A DNA stretch of 64,000 nucleotides from Porites lobata (lineage: Eukaryota > Cnidaria > Anthozoa > Scleractinia > Poritidae). The stretch lies in assembly GCA_942486035.1 (NCBI GenBank), contig CALNXK010000071.1:836001-900000 (forward strand), in the 5' to 3' direction. Below the pieces are notes generated by a model. It saw only the letters and a program-made list of their open reading frames with translations, was not told where the DNA came from and made no database searches. Numbering within the stretch: the stretch's first letter is position 1; every line of letters starts with the position of its first letter. Below are positions 1 through 11,199 of the stretch, in pieces. A program made the position numbers and the translations under genes.

Positions 1-691
1 CGCTCTGACCCCACCACCACCACCACCACCCACGAGTTCGGGTCGACGTGCCCGCCTGTACCATCGTCTGAAGATCAGACTCCACTAGGGACGCCCCACA
101 CCACTAGGGTCGGGCACACGTTCCCGCTTGTAACACGTTAGGGTTCAAGTGCAATAAACCCGAGTTTGAACACTGTGCAAAAAAATGTGTTTATTTTTTT
201 TTTTCCTTTTTTTGAATTCCCTAGGGAATACCCACGTGACTGTCCGGGGGGACCTCGACCTTGCCCCACCCTAGGGTTAGGGTCAGGACCCAGGGGAACG
301 CCGTTGACCCCCCAAAAACACCACTTTCTTGAATGCGCATGCGCCCTCGCGAATTCTCTCTTAGGGTTCCCACATGGACGAGACTTCACCTTCGTCTTCC
401 AATATAAGAGCCCTTAGGGTTAGAGTGAGGGTAACAGGGCTCTAGGGTTAGGGTTACAGGGGCCACACTATAACGTGACACCCTTTTACAACACGTCATC
501 ACCCCTATGACGTCACTCATTCACTAATGAGTGATTGACAGCTCATTAGCGTGTTTAAATGGACAATTAAATCACTAATTATGATTGACAGGTCACATGA
601 CCTCTTGCTGCACGCTGATTGGTCCATTTGTACCACGTGACCTATATCCGGCTTTCTGATTGGTCGAGCCCGTAGTGGCCCCCTTTACTAC
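1..691. repeat. Unannotated start with degenerate telomere-like patches
   Basis: No gene is recognisable. The stretch holds scattered CCCTAGGG, GGGTTAGGG and TTAGGGTTAGGG-like words (about 262-280, 360-366, 412-460), a CCACCA microsatellite at the start (10-30), and a poly-T tract near 195-215. Open frames exist on both strands over the same bases, which is what low-complexity DNA gives by chance. The TTAGGG-like words may be remnants of interstitial telomere repeat, but they are not in a clean array. Confidence 0.4.
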
Positions 692-1174
692 TCATACAAA
701 ACCAACCACTAACTTGCCAAAATTTTAAAGAACCACCTAAAGTGCTATTTCTTTGAGAAAGGAAAATTATGGCAAAGGACATGCTTGTTAGAACCAAAAC
801 ATGAGAGGGATAGATGTGCAGCCTGTCATCCCTTGCAGTGTTTCAATAAAAATAATTTAAGTATCCAAAAGGCTAGAGTCCAGTAATTAATTAATTAATT
901 ACTTTTTACTGTGCCCTGCAGTCGACAGGGAAACCAAGTTCGCATTTACAATAAAAGCTTGAGTGATTTTATCAGTACTAATTATTCATTTAATGGCAAA
1001 CAATAATGAAATAAACGATCATGTTGCATAAAAGAGTTAATGAACGGTTTAGGCGCAATCAAATGATGCATTCTTGCAAGTTTTACTCTTTCCTTAGGGA
1101 TCAAAGTCTTGAAAAGTGGGTGAAATACATAAAAAATATTAATAATTTACAAGCGTTTTTACTTATTAACTGAG

Positions 1175-1290
1175 ATTTTCCGACAACCGACGAAAATCGA
1201 AAAGTTTAACCGACTACCGACAAAGATCGAAAATTTTAACCGACTACCGACAAAATTACTGAATTTTAACCGACAACCAACAAGTGGACC
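1175..1290. repeat. CCGACTACCGACAAA minisatellite (copy A)
   Basis: Four degenerate units of about 29 bp with core AACCGACTACCGACAAA run in tandem and end in a C-run before GACATTACTTCC. The same array occurs at 15027-15150 in copy B, and a related one at 13000-13110 sits just past the end of copy A. Confidence 0.75.
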
Positions 1291-3626
1291 CCCCCCATTC
1301 AGACCGTCTGACATTACTTCCTCTTGATTCGCCGGAATTCACCTACTTTTAACAAATTGAGATGCTTCGAATAATCGCAAAAATTCTGTCGATGTAGTGT
1401 CATCTTTAATATTCCTTGTCTCCATAGACTGAAACGCTTATGTTGTTGCTGCTATTTAACACTTGTTAACTTTATTTACAAACATTAAAACGCTTGAAAT
1501 AAACTATCAACAATAGAGTACAAACATTAACCACAAAGGACTGCAAAGGACCGCAAACGAATATGCCGAAGAACGTAGGATCTATAAAGACCTGATCAAC
1601 AAAAGTGAAAAGTAGACATATTAAATTCTGCAAGTAGAATACTGCAATGCTGATCGTACTACGTGAAAATTAACTCTGCAAGACATCACGTAGTACGATC
1701 AGCATTGCAGTATTCTGCTTGCAGAATTTAATATATCAACAATAGAATGGATATAAAATTCTTTAATCTTATTGGCTAAAAGCAGTCCTGCTGATATTAA
1801 CATTAGTTATTTGTAAATTTCACCAAATTTATTTTTAGATCAATTAAAGGCTTGAAAATGATCGTAAGTTGGTTCTCGTAGAGTTCCGTAAAAGTTTATT
1901 CACTTTTGTCAAGAGAGAACATAATTCAACAGTCGCCATTACAAAATTCTGCTATCGGCAAATTCATTTCCTGTTCCTAGACCTGGTGCTCATAACAGCC
2001 ATAATCCTTCTGCATAGACTTTGGACCTATAAATAATATTGAGGTGTAGAAAGAAATTGCTTCCACGATGATAAGTTTTCCTATATACTGTTAACGAAGC
2101 AAAATATTTAATTCCCAAATTTATATACTTCTTAGCCATAAAAAGTTATCTTGCTCCCATTTAGCATTGCTGAGTATCGAGCCCAAATTAAGAAAAACTG
2201 TTCGTTTTTTTTTGTTTTCTTTTAGTTTTTAATTTCCCAAACCAGGAGAAGTGGTTGCTATTTAATAGATTTGTGTAGTCTATTACCTCAACCGACGTGA
2301 AATACGTATAGCCGGCCCAATATTGATATATTTAAATATTACATTTACCTTTCCATGAAAGTTCCAAAAGTCAAGTTAAAAAATCATTGCATTTATAATA
2401 AATGCCATAAGAACGCAACAACAAATAAACCTATCCTGCTTACAAGGTCGTTCCAGAAAAGACATAATAATCAAAAATCAAAATACGCAGGTTCTAAAAA
2501 CCTTCAAGGACCATATGATCATAATACCGACTTTCTTCTCCAAAAATTGTGAAAATTTTGCGTCTTGCGGCATGAGCTGTGGATCATGCAAGACGTCATC
2601 CGTCAAATGATGGAAAGCTCGAGTCACTGCGATCTCATTCCCAGGGTTCTCGCGGTGAAGCCGCCGGAAAGTTTCTAATTTTCATGAATCAAGAGTAGGA
2701 GAGCAATGTAAATTGGCAACAACGCCTGAACAAATTCCAGCCACTCGTGCTTTCCGTCGTCAAGCCAAGGCTAAACGATCAAACATGTTCGTCCATCATC
2801 GCTTTGGAAGAGTGCACTTTACCGTTTAACCGTTGCCTTCTCCTCAGACGCTTCGTTTTTCGCACAGAGGCGAGCGCGAAACGCGAGGGACACAAAGTGA
2901 ATGACTGGTGACGAAACGCAAGGGAACATGAGAAGGACAAAAATGAGAGACGAAGTCCGTTTTCTCCTTTCCGCCTTTCTTTGCTGCCTTTGCGTATCTC
3001 CACAGAGATATGTCTGGGTAGAATTGCTTTCGACATTTGATCTAGATCAAATATTTTCATTCAAAATTTTACATCACGAACAAATGTTTGATCATTTAGC
3101 CACCTCATGCTGTCTTGCATGACACTGATACAATGTTTGATCATGCAGTCGGGAAAATAATAGAAAGAAATAATTTTGATGTCACACATGATCCAAAATA
3201 GCAGTTCACAGAAGGAGTGACTTCGTTTCATTCAGTAACATTAATAACATAGTTATTCGAAGAGACTGCTTAAGAAAGGCAGCAAACATCACAGCGGAGT
3301 CAAAGCAAAGGTGCTTTAGTTGATGTTTTTGTTTTTTTTGTCAGTTTTTTCTGGAGTTCCCTGACGGTGCACAATCCTTTGTTTGTTTGTTTGTTTTATA
3401 AACTGTCACGGAAAATATAGGATAGGACTGAAATAAAAATTTGTGCACAGTTAAAGGGGTTATGTAACGAGGATATTGCTGTTTAATAGTTATCATAGTG
3501 GAATGGTTATGAAACCCGTTAGACTCCTTTGTTATATGTTTTTTAGCTTTTTTGGACCCGACAGTACACAACTTTCAATCATTTCTATCATTTTGAACTT
3601 ATTGACCAATAGAAACATCGCATTAA
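1291..3626. other. Non-coding stretch downstream of the copy A PAN/fibrinogen-like gene
   Basis: Apart from the hairpin at 1618-1734, nothing recognisable is present. Short frames around 2355-2552 and 2779-3122 are conserved in copy B. They overlap on both strands, lack splice or protein-family features, and differ between copies by indels that change frame, so I treat them as non-coding. Confidence 0.5.
1618..1734. repeat. Near-perfect 48-bp-arm hairpin (copy A)
   Basis: The arms at 1618-1665 and 1687-1734 pair almost perfectly around a 21-nt loop. The single arm difference in copy A (T opposite G) still pairs as G-U if transcribed. The ends are AT-rich (ATATTAAATT...AATTTAATAT). It may be a miniature inverted-repeat element or a microRNA-like precursor. 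Length and loop fit either, and no expression evidence is available. Confidence 0.85.
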
Positions 3627-3632
3627 TTTATT
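3627..3632 (-). terminator. Candidate polyadenylation signal, copy A PAN/fibrinogen gene
   Basis: AATAAA on the minus strand, about 200 bp past the stop codon; conserved at 17471-17476 in copy B. Confidence 0.4.
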
Positions 3633-3834
3633 CATTTACAATTTGTGAACAAAAGGATTGTGCGTGGTCAGGGAGCTTCCAACATAAACTACAGCACAGT
3701 TGTTTTACATCTTTGATGTTTGCCGGCTTTCACAGCCTCCTCTACTAACTATGGTGGTTTGAAGTCAACACAACAACATATAACAGAGCAGTCTACCGGG
3801 CTTCATAACCATTCCACTCTATTAACTGATGCTT

Positions 3835-6800
3835 TTAACGTACAAAAATCTTCCAAAAGGTTTCATTAGGTGGTAGATATGGACTCTGTTTAAAGTCATC
3901 ACATTCCCATCTAGTAAAAGTGAGCCAATGATATGCCCTTTCAGTAAATGCAGGGTGATCATACAATTCCCTCATGCCTTCATGCCCCCATTTACCCACA
4001 TGGTAATTGCCGTTCTCATACCCCCAGTCGGCACATAGGTTTGCAAGCTTTGAACTGTCATCCCACAGTTTAATGTACGATCCACAGGAGTCTGGCATGG
4101 TGTTTGTTTGCCCTGTAAAGTACTGAACAACAGCTTCACCAGTACCATTTCCGGTCGTGACTATATGAAATGTTGATCCACCTGGCTTTCTGCAGTGGAA
4201 CCGCATTTGAGTGAAGGGCATGAGGGTTTTCAGGTTATTCAGGGCGCTGTTCTGTAGAACTAAATTGTTGCTTTTGTAGCTGTCCACTTTGCGGTATGAC
4301 GTCTCGGATAACAACTGAGGGAGGTTATACTGGTCCTTAATCACGATGTTGAGAACAAGAAGCCAACCTCCTGAAATTTTTATTAAATAGTAAGTAAGTA
4401 TGGGGACTGGATCAAGAGGCAGGAGAGAATATCTGGACAGGAAAGGACATGGTAGAGAGGAGAGAGGAAAAAGCTACATTCCCGGTCATTATTGTTGAAA
4501 AGCTTGCTAATTGTTCCTTCCCTTCCCCTTCAATGTTGATTTCGAAGACGTTTATGCCCAAGAAAACGCGTGAAACCAACATTGCGGGAAGGGGAGGGTA
4601 GTAGTACGTGTATTCCTGAAACGACTAAGTAGATGTTATGTTTTCCAGAAGTGTTTTAACAAATTATGACCGGGATTGCAATCTCCTAGGCAGCCGTTCT
4701 CTTTGAGTTGTTAAACAACGCTCCTCGTCACAGTGTTTCTCGAGAATACCGTATTTCCTCGAATAATAGCCGGAGGCGATTATTTCTTTTTTCGCGATTA
4801 TTCGTAGAAAGGCGATTATACGAGGGGCGCGATTATTTCAAATATTGCTCACTGGAAGTCGTGCATTAAATATTTTGTTTAATTATTCCATTAAATCGAA
4901 AAATTATCACATCAAATAAACTGAACATTTTTTGATGACTGGATCAGATTCCACTTCAACTTGACAGGGAGGGGATAGAAGAAAGAGAAGATGGCGAGAG
5001 GGGTGGAGGGGGTTTGGGGGGGGGGGGGCGATTATTCGAGGGAGGCGATTAATCGAGGGACAGAGGAAATACGGTCACCCTCTTTCCCCTTCATTACTGC
5101 CAAACGCCTGTCACCTAGGCTAGAAAGTAAAAGAGTCCTTGAAAGCTTCCTCCCTTCGATTTATGCTTAAAAACGTATATGCACTAGTTTAAATAACAAC
5201 GTTATGAAAGTCTTTCGTATTTCTTTGGATTGAAAAAATATTAATAGCCTGAAATGCCATGCGTCTCCACCCCCTAACCCGTGGGGGGCGAGGAGGATGG
5301 AGACGTACGACATTTCAGAATAAAATATTTATAATAACACTCAAAACAGAGTGAAACTTAACGTTAAGGCAATTTTTACTATCAACACCAAGTTGTACGG
5401 AATCCCTGGAAAGCCATGTCATTAAAAATTTATGTTGAGTGAATATTCTACTCTGGTTTGATGATGCATTTAATACAGGTCTAGGTTATCTGGAGGTTTC
5501 AGGGTATCATAACGCATAAGGGCAATTCCTTTCTCCAGCTGAAAATGCTTAAGTCATGTCACACTGAACACACATGTTTGTGGTGACGAAATTTCCTCGA
5601 CTTAATAACAACGCAGTGACGGATTCAGGGGAGGGGCCCGGGGTACCCGGCTTCTCCCCCCCCCCCCCTCCTTACTTTTAGACGAAACTGAGGCCCGATG
5701 GGCCAAAAACAATTTTTTTTTTTTTGAGACCGGGCCCCCTCCTTATCTCAGGATCTGGATGACCGGGCCCCCAGTCATCCATCTTATAGCCTGATCTGAG
5801 GGTGTAAGTCCTTTCAGTGATAACTATAGAACACTAATACTCACCACCTGCTCTGGTCATGTCACAAAAGACTTTTAAAGGATTTCCAGTTTTCCCAGGG
5901 TCAATCCAGTATTCTCCGTCACCTCGTGCGTCGCCAGAGTCATAGATGTCTTTGCAGGAATGACCAGGATACGAGGAATACCAGCCTTTTCCAACTGTAG
6001 GTTGAAAAAACGCACAATAATGCACCATATCTGCTGCTTTCTTGTACGTGAAAAATTACAATTAGTACGATTTGACGAACTTTTCATATCATCCAATCTA
6101 ATTCCTTCAGTCAATTTAAGTACATGGCGAGGAGATCGGCGTTTGAATCACCTGAGTCCGACATTTTTAATTTGGGTCAACCCATGAATTGAGATCGAGT
6201 GGCTCACTTGGTAATTCTGACCGTGGAGCGACTTCGTTTACGTCGAACTTTAATATCATGTACCGAACCCAAAAAAATTACTATCACAATAATTTAATTT
6301 CACGGGTGAGATGATTGTAGACCATTGTACATCGTGAAAATGAATTTAGTCCGACATCTTAAAAGTTTGATGTCTGAATCAATCGTCTAATTTGTATCAT
6401 TTGGGTCGGGCACTAGCTGCGATTAAAGAAGTTAACGTTGCCTCTTTCAATCTTCCTCATCAATTTGAAAGGGGCCGGGGTAAAGCACGCACACTCTGAG
6501 GACTCATGCCCAGGCGGTGTAGTCTATATTTCATTGATTTGTTCACTTATCCAAACATATAGAGCGATTTCGAGAAAGGTTGTCGGAAAAAATGTGCACA
6601 CGACAATCCCGAAAGGTAATATGGGATATTATCAATACACGTGACTTTGTAGCTGTCGAATCTATTTTTGTTGCTTTCCTAATTAGCGCTGACAAACATA
6701 CGTCCATGATCGTTCGTGCCATTCTTTCAAATTTCCCTGAAGAACAGTGAATTCAAAACCACCCTCAATACCTTTTGACAAACTTTCTCAAAATAGGACT

Positions 6801-8108
6801 TGAGGCTAATTATTTGCCTTAGTAGAATCCATTGTAGAACTTTTAATTTATGTTTACCTTTGATATGATAGGTGAACCCTGGGCTGCGAATAAGCTTATC
6901 CGGTCTGTTTTGATCACTAAGCTCACATTTGTTGTTGTCATGGTCATCATCAGAATGGCTGTTGTAAGACAGGCATTTTTCATTTCTGAGGCATCGTTGT
7001 CCGCAGATATATTCGTCAACAGCCAAGGTTTCCAATACGTGTCCAACGAGTTTAAAGCCTGAAAGTTCCAAACAGAACACATCTTATTTCCTTGGCTGTC
7101 ACATGATCACTGACTGTGATAGAATAAGAAATTATTGCCCATTGAATTCCCCTTGCTTGCTGTCACCTAGGCACTTGTTGGAATCAATGATAGAAAAATA
7201 GTTCTAATAGAATAGTTATTTCGGCAAGGCAAGAATAGAAGAAATCAGGATGCATTATGTCGAAGGCAGGGAAAGAAATTACAATACACTATGCAAAAAT
7301 GGGGATATAATTAATAGTGTAGAAATAGTGCCAAGACATAGATTGAAGTAATGATACCGAGAAGGTCAAAGGACTTACATAGATAGAAGTAAAAATGTCT
7401 ACACCGTAATTTTTAGGGAGTTATTATAACTCCAAAAATGGAGTAAAAATTTTAGGTGCAGGATAACCCCTTTTTGGGGGTTACTTTAACTCATAATTTA
7501 ACTCCCAATTTGGGGTCATTTTTACTCCTGAAAAAGAGTTCTTATTACTCTCAGTCTGGAGTTAAAATGACTCCGAAATGGGGTAATTTTTACTCCTTAC
7601 ATGGGTTTTTTTTACTCCTTTTGGAGTTAACTTAACGCTGAAAGTGGAGTAAAAAGTTTAGGTACAGGATAACTCCTTTTTGGTTTTTTTTTAACTCCTC
7701 AATAACTGGCGTCACTTTTACTCCTGAAAAAGAGTTCTTTAAACTCCTTTTTGGAGTTAAAATAACTCCCAAAAAAATAACTGCACTGTAAGGGGTTAAA
7801 TTAGCTCCACTACAGGAGTTATTATAACTCCTTGAAAATTACTCTGTACATATGCCAAAACATATTTCTCAAACGTTTCTCATGCCAAACGTTGGGTTTG
7901 CGCTAATCAATCATCTCTCCTTCTATCAAATAACGTTAATTCATTCCTTACCTTCGAGAGTTTTGAAAATCCTTGCTTTGCGCAGGTGAGCGTCTAAAGT
8001 ATTTGCTTTGTCCAAGTTTGCGAAAAACACCAGTATCATCAAGAGCAACAAAAATGATGCCGAAAAAGGAGTGTTTGAAATAAACAACACTAATGCCTTC
8101 TTTGTCAT
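3835..8108 (-). CDS. Secreted PAN/Apple + fibrinogen-like domain protein, copy A (4 exons, 347 aa)
   Basis: Coding exons on the minus strand are 8108-7952, 7058-6858, 5994-5845 and 4370-3835. All introns have GT-AG ends and are phase 1, and the sum is 348 codons with the stop. An in-frame TAG lies 13-15 bases upstream of the chosen ATG. Residues 5-40 are strongly hydrophobic (signal peptide or anchor). Exon 2 (about residues 53-119) is a short PAN/Apple-like module with four cysteines in the pattern CGQRC...CLSY...KCEL. Exon 3 and the start of exon 4 give a fibrinogen-like segment: HSCKDIYDSG, GDGEYWIDP, VFCDMTRAG joined across the splice to GGWLLV. The remaining ~170 residues match the style of uncharacterised cnidarian proteins, some of which are reported from coral skeletal matrix. 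Function is unknown; an extracellular adhesive, recognition or matrix role is inference. The C-terminal ~40 residues differ most from copy B. Confidence 0.9.
4748..5075. mobile_element. Small inverted-repeat element in intron 3, intact copy
   Basis: Ends ACCGTATTTCCTC...GAGGAAATACGGT are inverted repeats, and the interior has repeated GGCGATTATTCG words and a G-run. The copy B counterpart at 18598-20021 is split by a 1.1 kb insertion. No coding capacity, so it is a non-autonomous (MITE-like) element. No clear target duplication is seen. Confidence 0.7.
7405..7845. repeat. TTTTACTCC / GGAGTTAA minisatellite (copy A)
   Basis: About 440 bp of degenerate short units alternating TTTTACTCC(T) and GGAGTTA(A), so the array is partly self-complementary. 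It lies in intron 1 of the PAN/fibrinogen-like gene. Copy B has it at 22250-22672. Confidence 0.8.
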
Positions 8109-9703
8109 CTGGAAATAAAGCTACAAGATGGGTCATATAAATTTCTCTATCAGCATCTGTTATGACTCTCTTCTTGCTTTGTACGTGGAATGGCTTGCAA
8201 GACAGAAAAAGCGGGAAAGACTGAGAGGGAGAGAGATAGTAGATGTTTAAGGAGATATTCACTAGTTTTTCTTATCCTCTTAAAAATTCATGATTATAAA
8301 ACAAAAAAAGAATCGCTAACATGCTGCTTCTGAGTTGGGCAGCTGTTCCTTATCATAATGATATTTCATTAACTTTTGTTGCATCCTCTCCTACAAATAT
8401 TGCATGCATGGTGGGCATGGTGTAATATAAACACGAAGAAGAGTGTTTCAATTTGATCGCAAACAACGCCCAGGCCTGGCAAGCCTACTAAGAGGGACAG
8501 GAGGCTTTGGGACAAAAACGGTTTTAGGCTCTTCCTTTCGCTCCCTGTCTCTTCTTAATCCTCGTCCTTTGCCCGTGGTTTGTCCTTTCCTTTCTTTTGC
8601 CTTCTCTAGACTATTAACTGACAGATTGCAGGCCACGCGCGTTCCTACTGAGTGACACTATCTAAAGCTTGATTAGTTCTCTTGACAAACAAAAAGTGTC
8701 AGAAATTTAAACCCAATTTCAAAGTTACTGGTAACACTATACAAACCTTTGTCCATGGTAGCAATTATTAATGAGTTTACAAAAGCAGGTCATTGACCTT
8801 AAGAAAAAGCGTACAGTTAACGCTGATGTTGATGTTTTCTTTACTGAAAAGTACAATTATATTGTTATTGTTTGACATTCATTAGTATTACCTTTCGAGC
8901 TCGAGAAAAAAAACAAAGGTTATAGGCAAATAGGGGAAACGCCATCCCTGATAATGACCGATTGTCTTAAATATTTCATTTCCAACCAAGAACCTCTCTT
9001 GAGAACCTGGCAACGGAATTGTCCAGAAGTTTTTTTATTTTGAGAAATTTTACGGCAAAGCAGAAGGTAAATTCATTGTTTTTCTCGATTAGTCATGGTC
9101 TAGGGTTTTCCACAAGTTGCACGGCAACTTTTTGGCAAGTTCTCGTACAGTTTCAAGCAACTTTTTCCGAATTCGTTTCAACCAACTTTTTGCATTCTGA
9201 GTAATTTCTCTAGTTATCTTCTAATTCTGAGATATCGGGGCAGCTTTTAGTGCTTAAATTGGCCTTTCTTCCATATTTCACAATGTTTTAGTAGACAATT
9301 TATGAATTTCCTGTAAAAAAAGGAGCCAAATCCTTCCCCCTGGGGCAGATCATGGGCGCAACAACAATAACAACATTTATTTCAACACGATAAAAATTAC
9401 AGAGGAGCAGATGAGGTCGTGTATTTAAAAATTAAACACAGTTCACAAATGAATAAAAAACTTGAAAACTAATTAAAATTTAGAAAAAGATCTAACCTAT
9501 TTGAAAATATGTATCTATAAACTAAGCTATTCGCATGAAGTTCTGCGTTTGAGAGAGTTTTTAAATAAGCTTTTGCTTGAGATTGCCGGCATGTAATTGT
9601 CAAGAGAATTCCATAGAGATACGGCTTTGTAACAAATGGACTTGCGAAGAACTTCAGTGCTTGGTTTTGGTAACAAATAGGTTAATTTCCTTCGCAAGCT
9701 ATA
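8109..9703. other. Upstream region of copy A gene, no recognisable gene
   Basis: It holds the presumed promoter and 5' untranslated region of the PAN/fibrinogen-like gene; TTTATTTCCAG directly before the ATG could also be a splice acceptor of a 5' intron. The frame at 8443-8655 on both strands is compositional. A CAACAACAATAACAACA tract lies at 9358-9376. Confidence 0.4.
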
Positions 9704-10200
9704 GTTACCGCCAAATATAAGCCCTTGGGGGCTAATGCTTGGGAAGTGCCCTCAAATTCAAAATAAATCAAAGCAAAAACTGTACAGTAACACATAAATT
9801 TTTGCATTTGCCAAAGAACTATTACGTGTGTCAAATAATTGTACTAAAAAAGTGTCACGGTATGTTGTTGTTTGGGCGCGTTGTTCTCTCTTGACTCTCC
9901 TGGCTTGGATTTCCTCGTTCCATAGAGATAAAGTGCTTGCATGGCTGAGTTTTAGTAAGATCTACGTCCTCAAGGCGAGTTTCAGTAAAAACTTTCTGCA
10001 AATTACTGACATAAATTTCCTTCCAACTTAAAAAGTTAGCCCCTTTAATTTCGAGACTTAAATTTCCCTCCCAGTATAAGCGTAGCCGATTTTGAAACGC
10101 AATTTTCCTTCCGTATATAAGCCCCTCTAAAAATAAATCCCTCAGAAATGGCCTTCGAAAAATATAAGCCTCGGGGCTTTTTTTCGGAATTTTACGGTAA
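9704..10200. mobile_element. Inverted-repeat element with TAAGCCC...GGGGCTT words (copy A)
   Basis: It begins near TTACCGCCAAATATAAGCCCTTGGGG and ends near AAATATAAGCCTCGGGGC...TTTTACGGTAA, with several repeated ATAAGCC words between. It looks like a degenerate non-autonomous DNA element. Copy B has it at about 24740-25240. Open frames through it are not convincing genes. Confidence 0.5.
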
Positions 10201-10546
10201 GTTAACTTTCGCCCCGTTTTTGCTTTCAGAATGAACGTCTTTAAGTGATTGCTAAAGTAGATAAGATACAAAGATTAAGAGCCTACACGCTGTAGCTACT
10301 GTAAATCTCATCACAAAACCATTTTCTGGTATAAATGGAACACAGATTAACGATATTGTTCAGGTCTGCTCTTAACAAGTCATTATGCACGGCTTTACAA
10401 GACCCATGCATTGTAGTACGGAAAAGTAAACTTGATAGCATCGACTGAAACCTGCTTTGTAAGCCCGCGACAATGAGCATTCCCATCAAACCCATGTTTT
10501 CAGGTAAGATTTGGTCGCCAAATTTGTTTTAGGTCGATGCTATCCA

Positions 10547-10786
10547 CTACATGGGCGGCCTTTTGAATTCGCTGTAACGATTGGATGCTTCCATCCCAAG
10601 CCATGGATTACCGTTGTCCTTAATCAAACTTAGAAGGAAGTCGTTTTCCTTGGCTGATTTTATAACTGAAAGGGTGACTCCTAATTGCTTGCATTCTTCT
10701 TGGCCCTGCATGACTCATCGCCATCTTGCCTTTGTCGACGTAAAAGTAGCAAAGAGATTCAAATTCTTTCCAGTCCTCTGGACAAC
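10547..10786 (-). pseudogene. C-type lectin domain remnant, copy A
   Basis: After an acceptor-like CTCAG the minus strand reads CPEDWKEFESLCYFYVDK, a typical C-type lectin-like domain start. A shift of frame near the GCAGGGCC word then continues as QEECKQLGVTLSVIKSAKEN and NGNPWLGMEASN, also typical of the fold, and ends at a TAG after about 80 residues. The C-terminal half of the ~120-residue domain (the WND and last cysteines) is missing. The same frameshift is in copy B, so the break predates the duplication. It could instead be a single exon with an unrecognised splice, but no donor/acceptor pair repairs the frame. Confidence 0.75.
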
Positions 10787-11199
10787 CTGAGCCGAGATAC
10801 AAATGAGCGTTTAACTACTATGTAAAATTCCAAAATCAAGCAGCCCTAAGGGATCACTATTTCCACAATAATTCCATCGAACATTACGGGAAATTGTGCT
10901 GGAAAAACGGGATCGCTGGCTCATTGTTCTTCTAGTTTTCGCATCTCTTTAACAATTGTTCCACGAGTGGATATGAGTTGGCTGGATGGATGATATGAGT
11001 ATGGATATGAGGCTGTGTGGATATGAGTTGCCTGGATATGAGATGGCTGTAATCATCTCATATCCAACAAGCGCGAGTAGTTTTTATCCCCCAAATTTAG
11101 TGTTTGCTCGCAGGCTAAACAACGGTCGATCTTTCAATGCTGGTTTAGTGATGACCTTCAAGAAAACCATAAATTGACCCGTAAAATAATCCTTATTAA

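Noticed and set aside
138..417. Overlapping open frames on both strands (83 aa each)
   Set aside because: Both cover the same low-complexity, TTAGGG-like DNA; no motif or splice context.
2355..3122. Short frames conserved between copies A and B
   Set aside because: Conservation follows from the recent duplication of all DNA; indels shift frames between copies and no protein family is recognisable.
8443..8655. 70-aa frame and its antisense partner
   Set aside because: Pyrimidine-rich repeat sequence read on both strands; no family features.
9855..10271. 138-aa minus frame, with a relative at 24721-25137
   Set aside because: It runs through a degenerate inverted-repeat element, and the two copies end up in different frames.
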